From NCBI RefSeq assembly GCF_014196525.1, contig NZ_JACIDX010000013.1:62001-126000 (forward strand): a stretch of 64,000 bases of DNA, in the 5' to 3' direction. Within the stretch, counting starts at the first letter, position 1. The number at the start of each line of letters is the position of its first letter. The DNA comes from Novosphingobium sediminicola. Lineage in GTDB: Bacteria; Pseudomonadota; Alphaproteobacteria; Sphingomonadales; Sphingomonadaceae. A model generated the notes under the pieces. It worked only from the letters and a program-made list of their open reading frames with translations. It had not been told where the DNA came from and did not search any database. Shown here one piece after another: positions 59,625 to 64,000 of this stretch. The translations under genes and the position numbers were made by a program.

Positions 59625-61811
59625 ATGGCTACGATTTTGTTCACGGCGATTGGCACCGCTTTTGGCGGGCCTTTGGGCGGCGCGCTGGGCGCCTTGGTGG
59701 GCAGCCAGATCGATGGGTCGATCTTTGGCACCTCCAGCAAGCGTCAGGGCGCACGTCTGCAAGACATGAGCGTCACGACATCGACCTATGGCGCCGCTCT
59801 GCCGCGCCATTATGGACAGATGCGGGTGGGTGGCACGATCATCTGGGCCACCGATCTGAGCGAGCATAGTTCGACCAGCGGGGGCGGCAAGGGTCAGGCA
59901 TCGACCACCACCTACAGCTATACCTCCTCCTTCGCCGTGGCGCTGGCCAGTCGCCCGATCATCGGGATCGGCCGGATCTGGGCCGATGGCAAATTGCTGC
60001 GCGGGTCTTCGGGCGATCTCAAGGTTGGGGGCACCTTGCGCATTCATGCCGGGACGCAGGATCAGGCCGCCGATCCGCTGATGGCCTCACTGCTGGGCGG
60101 CGATCGGTGCCCCGCCTTTCGCGGCACGGCCTATGTGGTGTTTGAGGATCTGCAACTGGGCGAATTCGGCAATCGCATTCCCAGCCTCAATTTCGAGGTC
60201 TTTTGCGATGAAGGAACGCTCAATCTGGCCACTCTGGTTCAGGATGCGATGGAGGAAGCGCAAGTCGATGTGCCGGTCGATGGCATTCTGGGCTTTTCCT
60301 GTTCGGACCCGCTGGCCGATACGCTGGCGGCGTGGTTGCCGATTATGCCGATCGTCTGCGATGCCGATGGCGATGGGCTGACCATTGCGCCGCAGGATGT
60401 CGCGGCGGTACGGATGCTGGACGAGCCGGTCGCGGCCACCGGCACCGGGGATTTCGGCGGTAAGGGCGGCTATAGCTGGAAGCGCACGCCGCCCGCCAAA
60501 TCGCCGCCAAGGTCGCTGCGCTATTACGATGTCGATCTGGATTATCAGCCCGGATCGCAGCGAGCCCCCGGCGGCGCCCTTTCGGGCCAGCCCAAGACGA
60601 TCGATCTGCCCGTCAGCACGACCGGCGAGGAAGCCTATCGCCTGATCTGCAGCGCGGTGCAGAGCGATGACTGGTCGCAGGAAACGATCCAGTGGCGCTG
60701 CGCTGAACTCGATCCGGCGGTGGCGCCGGGCAGTTGCGTGACGCTGCCCTCGATTCAAGGCCTGTGGCAGGTCAAGGATTGGGAGTGGCGCGACACGGGG
60801 ATCGAACTGAGCCTTACCCGCATCGCACCTGCGCAGGCGCTGATCCGGGCGGCCACCGCCTCCGGGCAGGCCAATCTGGCCTCTGATCTGGCGGTTGGGC
60901 AGACGCGGATCGTCGCTTTTGAATTGCCCTCCGATGGGAGCAGCACGGGCGATGCCGGGCTGATCTATGCCGCGCTCTCATCCTCAGGCAGCGCGTGGAA
61001 GGGGGCGGTCCTCTATGTCGATGATGGCACGGGGGCCTTGACCCAGATCGGGACCAGCGGGCGGCAACTGGCCACTTTGGGCAAGGCGCTGACTGTGCTG
61101 GCGGCGGGGCCTTCGCATATGCTGGATCGGTATAATGCGGTTGAAATCGAACTTGCCAATGCGGATCTGGCGCTGGTCGATGCAACGCTGCGCCAATTGT
61201 CGGCGGGGAACAATCGCGCCTTGCTGGGCACGGAAATCGTGCAATTTGGTCGGGCGGTGCCGCTGGGCGGTGCGCGGTGGCGGCTGGAGCAATTGCTGCG
61301 CGGGCGCGCCGGAACCGAAGCGGCCATCGGCAACCATGCCATCGACGAGCCTTTCGTCCTCCTCGATGACACCGTCATCGAGTTGGACAAGAGCAAGCTG
61401 GGCAGTTCAACCGGCAGCCTGATCGCGGCCATGGGGCTGGGCGACAGCGATCCGGTCGAAACCGCGATTGTCTGTCGCGGGATCGCCACGCGCCCCCTCT
61501 CGCCCGTGCAGGGGCAGGCAGCGCTGCAATCGGATGGCTCGCTGGGCCTGAGTTGGACACGACGGGCGCGCGGGGCCTGGGTCTGGTCCGACTATGTCGA
61601 TGTCCCGCTCAAGGAGGAAAAGGAAGCCTATCAGGTCGGTTATGGCGCGACCTCGGCCCCCTACGCCTTTTGGGAGGTAACTTCGGCCAGCCTGATTCTT
61701 ACCGCCGCGACGCAAAGCGATCTGGTTTCCGCCCATGGTCATGGTGCCCTGTGGGTCAAACAGATCGGCACCTATCAGGCCTCCGATGCTCTGCACTTGT
61801 TCGACCTGTGA
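59625..61811 (+). CDS. GTA tail-tip/host-specificity protein (g15), short form
   Basis: This is a 728-residue protein. The N-terminus has the glycine-rich hydrophobic start of this family (TAIGTAFGGPLGGALGALVGSQIDGSIFG) and YGAALPRHYGQMRVGGTIIWATDL. The middle resembles phage tail protein J-like domains (GFSCSDPLADTLAAWLPIMPIVCDADGDGLTI), and the end is beta-rich. RcGTA g15 is about 1300 residues and contains a TIM-barrel insert; that insert appears to be missing here. The protein should sit at the tail tip and contact the recipient cell. Confidence 0.85.
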   Translation: MATILFTAIGTAFGGPLGGALGALVGSQIDGSIFGTSSKRQGARLQDMSVTTSTYGAALPRHYGQMRVGGTIIWATDLSEHSSTSGGGKGQASTTTYSYTSSFAVALASRPIIGIGRIWADGKLLRGSSGDLKVGGTLRIHAGTQDQAADPLMASLLGGDRCPAFRGTAYVVFEDLQLGEFGNRIPSLNFEVFCDEGTLNLATLVQDAMEEAQVDVPVDGILGFSCSDPLADTLAAWLPIMPIVCDADGDGLTIAPQDVAAVRMLDEPVAATGTGDFGGKGGYSWKRTPPAKSPPRSLRYYDVDLDYQPGSQRAPGGALSGQPKTIDLPVSTTGEEAYRLICSAVQSDDWSQETIQWRCAELDPAVAPGSCVTLPSIQGLWQVKDWEWRDTGIELSLTRIAPAQALIRAATASGQANLASDLAVGQTRIVAFELPSDGSSTGDAGLIYAALSSSGSAWKGAVLYVDDGTGALTQIGTSGRQLATLGKALTVLAAGPSHMLDRYNAVEIELANADLALVDATLRQLSAGNNRALLGTEIVQFGRAVPLGGARWRLEQLLRGRAGTEAAIGNHAIDEPFVLLDDTVIELDKSKLGSSTGSLIAAMGLGDSDPVETAIVCRGIATRPLSPVQGQAALQSDGSLGLSWTRRARGAWVWSDYVDVPLKEEKEAYQVGYGATSAPYAFWEVTSASLILTAATQSDLVSAHGHGALWVKQIGTYQASDALHLFDL

Positions 61812-61853
61812 TCCCTGCCCTGCGCGAGATGTCCTAGCAACAGGAGAATTTCT

Positions 61854-62306
61854 ATGAGCGATCCCCTCACCTTCGATAATGCCAGCCCGCGCTTCGGCTT
61901 GCCCTTCCTTTATTCCGGGCAGGCGCAAAAGGAGTTCTATGTCAACGAGGCCTTTGCCATCGCCGATGCTCTGATGCACTGCGCCATCGAAGGCACTGCA
62001 ACCACACCGCCCACCTCTCCGACCAACGGCCAGAACTGGAGCATCGACACCGGCGCCACCGGAGACTGGGCAAGCCATGTCGGTCAGATCGCCTGTCGGC
62101 AGAGCGGAAACTGGCTCTATGTTACGCCCAGCAATGGAATGAGGGTTTTCGATCGTTCGACCGGCTGCTTCTGGCTCTACTCGTCAGGCTGGAAAATCCC
62201 TTCATCGATCAGCGCACCAACCGGGGGCTCAACGGTGGATTCGGAAGCCCGCAGCGCGGTGAGCCAGTTAATCGTAGCGTTAAGGTTAGCGGGCATTTTG
62301 CCTTAA
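61854..62306 (+). CDS. DUF2793 domain protein, GTA tail accessory
   Basis: This 150-residue protein has the DUF2793 pattern PRFGLPFLYSGQAQKEFYVNEAF. It continues with DWASHVGQIACRQSGNWLYVTPSNGMRVFDRSTG and a C-terminal helix. The family occurs at the end of phage tail and GTA operons and may be a fibre or surface-binding part. An AGGAG ribosome site lies upstream. An inverted repeat overlaps its stop codon. Confidence 0.85.
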   Translation: MSDPLTFDNASPRFGLPFLYSGQAQKEFYVNEAFAIADALMHCAIEGTATTPPTSPTNGQNWSIDTGATGDWASHVGQIACRQSGNWLYVTPSNGMRVFDRSTGCFWLYSSGWKIPSSISAPTGGSTVDSEARSAVSQLIVALRLAGILP

Positions 62307-62331
62307 GGCGCCATACAGAGGCCAAAATGCC
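62292..62331. repeat. inverted repeat over the end of the GTA cluster
   Basis: Perfect nine-base arms GGCATTTTG and CAAAATGCC are separated by 22 bases and span the DUF2793 stop codon. No T-run follows, so it may mark the 3' end of the GTA transcript by another route. Confidence 0.55.
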
Positions 62332-62468
62332 GCAATCCAAGAATTGAAATTGCCTCACCTGTGGCAAATTTGCAACGATCCTAAGTATTTCTCGGCTTGC
62401 ACGCCTGTAAGCGAGGGGTTAGACCTGCGCGCAATTGGTAGCCTCTCACTCGCACAAGGGGAAAACAC

Positions 62469-63584
62469 ATGCGCAAGATTGCCTTGGGCTTGGCGCTGGC
62501 ATCTACTGCCCTCGCTACGCCGGCACTGGCCAAAGACAAGACTTGGTACGTCGAAGGCGACGCCGGTGCTGTCATCGTCGAATCCAACCCGCTTGCCAAC
62601 GTCACCACGGGCGGCACCGCTCTTGGCAACATCAAGTCGAAGCTTGGCTATGACTTCGGCGGCATCGTCGGGTATGACTTCGGTCCCTTCCGTCTGGAAA
62701 CCGAAGCAAGCTATCGTCGCGTCAAGACCAAGTCTTTTGAAGCGGCCAACGGCACGATCTACACCGCCGACAACAACCAGGTTATCGGCAACACCAGCGC
62801 TCTGAGCTTCCTGGCCAACGGCCTGCTCGACTTTGGTCCCGACAATGGCCTGCAGGGCTTTGTCGGCGGCGGCGTTGGCGTGGCTCGCGTCAAGAGCTTC
62901 AACGTGACCTCGCTGGTCAGCAATGGCGTGGACGATTCGGCCACCGGCTTTGCTTGGCAGGCTCTGGCCGGCATTCGCGCGCCGATCAGCAAGAACTGGG
63001 ATCTGGGTCTCAAGTATCGCTATTTCAATGCTCCGGGTGCAAACCGTTTCGTGGGCCTGACCGGCAATTCGCTGTCGGAATCGTTCCACTCGCACTCGCT
63101 GCTGGCGACGCTGACCTATAACTTCGGCGCTGAACCGGTGGCTCCGCCCCCGCCGCCCCCGCCGCCCCCGCCGCCTCCGCCGCCTCCGCCTCCGCCGCCC
63201 CCTCCGCCGCCTCCGCCGCCCCCGGCTCCGGTGTGCAACAAGGGTCCCTACATCGTGTTCTTCGATTGGGATAAGGCCGACATCACCCCTGAAGCCGCGT
63301 CGATCCTCGACAGCGCCATTCAGGCCTATGGCAACTGCGCCTCGGTTCCGGTGGTTCTGGCTGGCTACGCTGACCGTTCGGGTACTCCCAAGTACAACAT
63401 CGGTCTGTCAGCCCGTCGTAACGCTTCGGTCCGCGGCTACTTCACCTCGCATGGCGTCGCTGACTCGGCGATCTCGAGCCAGGCCTTCGGTGAAGCCAAT
63501 CCGCGCGTTCCGACCGCCGATGGCGTTCGCGAACTCCAGAACCGTCGCGTGGAAATCACCTACGGTCCGGGTTCGGGCAACTAA
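62469..63584 (+). CDS. OmpA-family outer-membrane protein with polyproline linker
   Basis: This 371-residue protein has a signal peptide (cleaved after ALA at about 21). An eight-stranded outer-membrane beta-barrel follows (about 24-220). A linker of 27 consecutive prolines comes next, then a C-terminal OmpA-like peptidoglycan-binding domain (about 255-371) with VVLAGYADRSGTPKYNIGLSARRNASV. The family gives envelope integrity. An AAGGGG ribosome site precedes the start. The base composition and codon use suggest high expression. An intrinsic terminator follows. Confidence 0.93.
   Translation: MRKIALGLALASTALATPALAKDKTWYVEGDAGAVIVESNPLANVTTGGTALGNIKSKLGYDFGGIVGYDFGPFRLETEASYRRVKTKSFEAANGTIYTADNNQVIGNTSALSFLANGLLDFGPDNGLQGFVGGGVGVARVKSFNVTSLVSNGVDDSATGFAWQALAGIRAPISKNWDLGLKYRYFNAPGANRFVGLTGNSLSESFHSHSLLATLTYNFGAEPVAPPPPPPPPPPPPPPPPPPPPPPPPPPPAPVCNKGPYIVFFDWDKADITPEAASILDSAIQAYGNCASVPVVLAGYADRSGTPKYNIGLSARRNASVRGYFTSHGVADSAISSQAFGEANPRVPTADGVRELQNRRVEITYGPGSGN
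63144..63224 (+). repeat. 81-bp proline-codon tract in the OmpA-family gene
   Basis: It contains 27 successive CCN codons with interspersed CCG, CCC and CCT. The low-complexity, period-three DNA is prone to slippage in whole codons, and its translation should depend on elongation factor P. Confidence 0.9.
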
Positions 63585-63610
63585 GTCCAGCCTTTCAGGC
63601 AAAAATGGGA

Positions 63611-63638
63611 GGGGCGGCGCAAGCTGCCCCTTCTTTTT
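63611..63638 (+). terminator. intrinsic terminator of the OmpA-family gene
   Basis: An eight-pair stem (GGGGCGGC with GCTGCCCC, one G-U) with a GCAA loop is followed by TTCTTTTT. Confidence 0.9.
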
Positions 63639-63674
63639 GTCCGGCTTATCCAGCCAGAAACAAAGGTTGACGCG

Positions 63675-63713
63675 CAAAAGAATTGGGCCGGAACCCCATG
63701 AGGAGCCCGGCCC
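63675..63713 (-). terminator. possible terminator of queC
   Basis: Seven-base arms GGGCCGG and CCGGCCC lie 25 bases past the queC stop, followed on the minus strand by AATTCTTTTG. The loop is long (15 bases). Confidence 0.5.
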
Positions 63714-63738
63714 GGATCAGCAGCTTTTAACGATCGCA

Positions 63739-64000
63739 CTATTTGGTGGCGTAACGCAATTTGTCTTCGACCCCTGCCTCGGCAAAACCGCCAAGACGCA
63801 GACGACAACTGTCACAAAGGCCGCAAGCAGAACCATCGGGCTGCGGATCATAGCAAGACCAGCTATGCCCCACATCCAATCCCAGCCGAACCGCCTCGCG
63901 AACGATATCGCCCTTGCCCAGAAATTGCAGCGGCGCGTGGATCGTAAATTCACCACCTTCATCGCCCGCCTTGGTCGCCAATCGCGCAACCTCGGTAAAA
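63739..64000 (-). CDS. queC: 7-cyano-7-deazaguanine synthase, 3' part
   Basis: The last 86 or so codons of QueC, an ATP-dependent enzyme that forms preQ0 for queuosine, are visible; the 5' part lies beyond the window. The C-terminal zinc site is complete, with Cys residues in SWSCYDPQPDGSACGLCDSC, followed by RLRLGGFAEAG. The segment EFTIHAPLQFLGKGDIVREA also fits. Queuosine is the substrate base of GluQ, encoded at 24499. Confidence 0.9.
   Translation of the reverse strand, partial: FTEVARLATKAGDEGGEFTIHAPLQFLGKGDIVREAVRLGLDVGHSWSCYDPQPDGSACGLCDSCRLRLGGFAEAGVEDKLRYATK

Larger units (their letters stand above)
48236..62306 (+). mobile_element. gene transfer agent (RcGTA-type) structural gene cluster
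   Basis: Eighteen same-strand genes with packaging, capsid and tail functions appear in the RcGTA order g1-g15 plus a DUF2793 gene. Integrase, lysis, replication and repressor genes and flanking attachment repeats are absent, and the composition matches the surroundings. This is the pattern of a domesticated GTA rather than a prophage. Reading frames are intact, so the cluster may be functional. Differences from RcGTA as I recall it are a fused g12, a short g15 and a 58-codon frame at the g7 position. Confidence 0.88.

Noticed and set aside
48236..62306. Interpretation as an integrated prophage
   Set aside because: No integrase, repressor, replication or lysis genes, no flanking repeats, and the gene order matches gene transfer agents.

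Overview
The window looks like a chromosomal segment of a sphingomonad alphaproteobacterium, most likely Novosphingobium or a close relative. The base composition is GC-rich. It carries the CtrA and DivK cell-cycle regulators, a serine palmitoyltransferase next to its own acyl carrier protein (sphingolipid synthesis), an OmpA-type porin with a long proline linker, and a gene transfer agent (GTA) cluster of the RcGTA type. No rRNA, tRNA, insertion sequence or CRISPR array was found.

Layout. At 0-5 kb there is a small lipoprotein, polA and a MscS-type channel. They are followed by the largest gene-poor gap (4.46-5.02 kb), which appears to hold two homologous tandem small RNAs on the minus strand. 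At 5-13.3 kb a minus-strand run reads, in transcription order, hisS, prfA, prmC, DUF4167 protein, lnt, metK and usp (translation termination, lipoprotein maturation, SAM synthesis). At 13.4-17.9 kb are an M61 peptidase, a DUF1345 protein, ppa and an acyltransferase. At 17.9-25.3 kb are pmbA, a membrane protein, lptB-rpoN, a MOSC protein, a TonB-like protein, an HNH endonuclease and gluQ. At 25.3-33.4 kb are a HIG1 protein, a PduO-type adenosyltransferase, 3-hydroxybutyryl-CoA dehydrogenase, mutS and the malic enzyme maeB.

At 33.4-45.3 kb are signalling and housekeeping genes: a diguanylate cyclase, a DeoR regulator with an MFS transporter, trmB, ctrA with a candidate autoregulatory box, a peptide-type binding lipoprotein, a PilZ protein, dksA, and a translationally coupled minus-strand string (DUF3572, HAD, RidA, UgpQ, GNAT). 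DivK and the acp-spt pair follow at 45.3-47.2 kb.

At 48.2-62.3 kb all genes run on the plus strand and form a GTA cluster: small and large terminase, portal, a short membrane protein, prohead protease, major capsid, connector, tail terminator, tail tube, two tail chaperones, a short tape measure, a fused DUF2460 tail protein, the DUF2163 hub, an NlpC/P60 peptidase, a tail-tip protein and a DUF2793 protein. A near-consensus promoter precedes it. Compared with my recollection of Rhodobacter RcGTA, the tail genes are rearranged: the DUF2460 gene has gained about 570 N-terminal residues, the tail-tip gene is short, and the g7 position holds only a 58-residue frame. The capsid gene is bracketed by two terminator-like hairpins. 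An OmpA-family protein and the partial gene queC close the window.

The points most worth a second look are the twin small RNAs with a C-rich anti-Shine-Dalgarno segment, the remodelled GTA tail, the hairpins around the capsid gene, and several candidate operators (metK, deoR-type, ctrA). Family names and comparisons with other organisms are from memory; no database search was possible.
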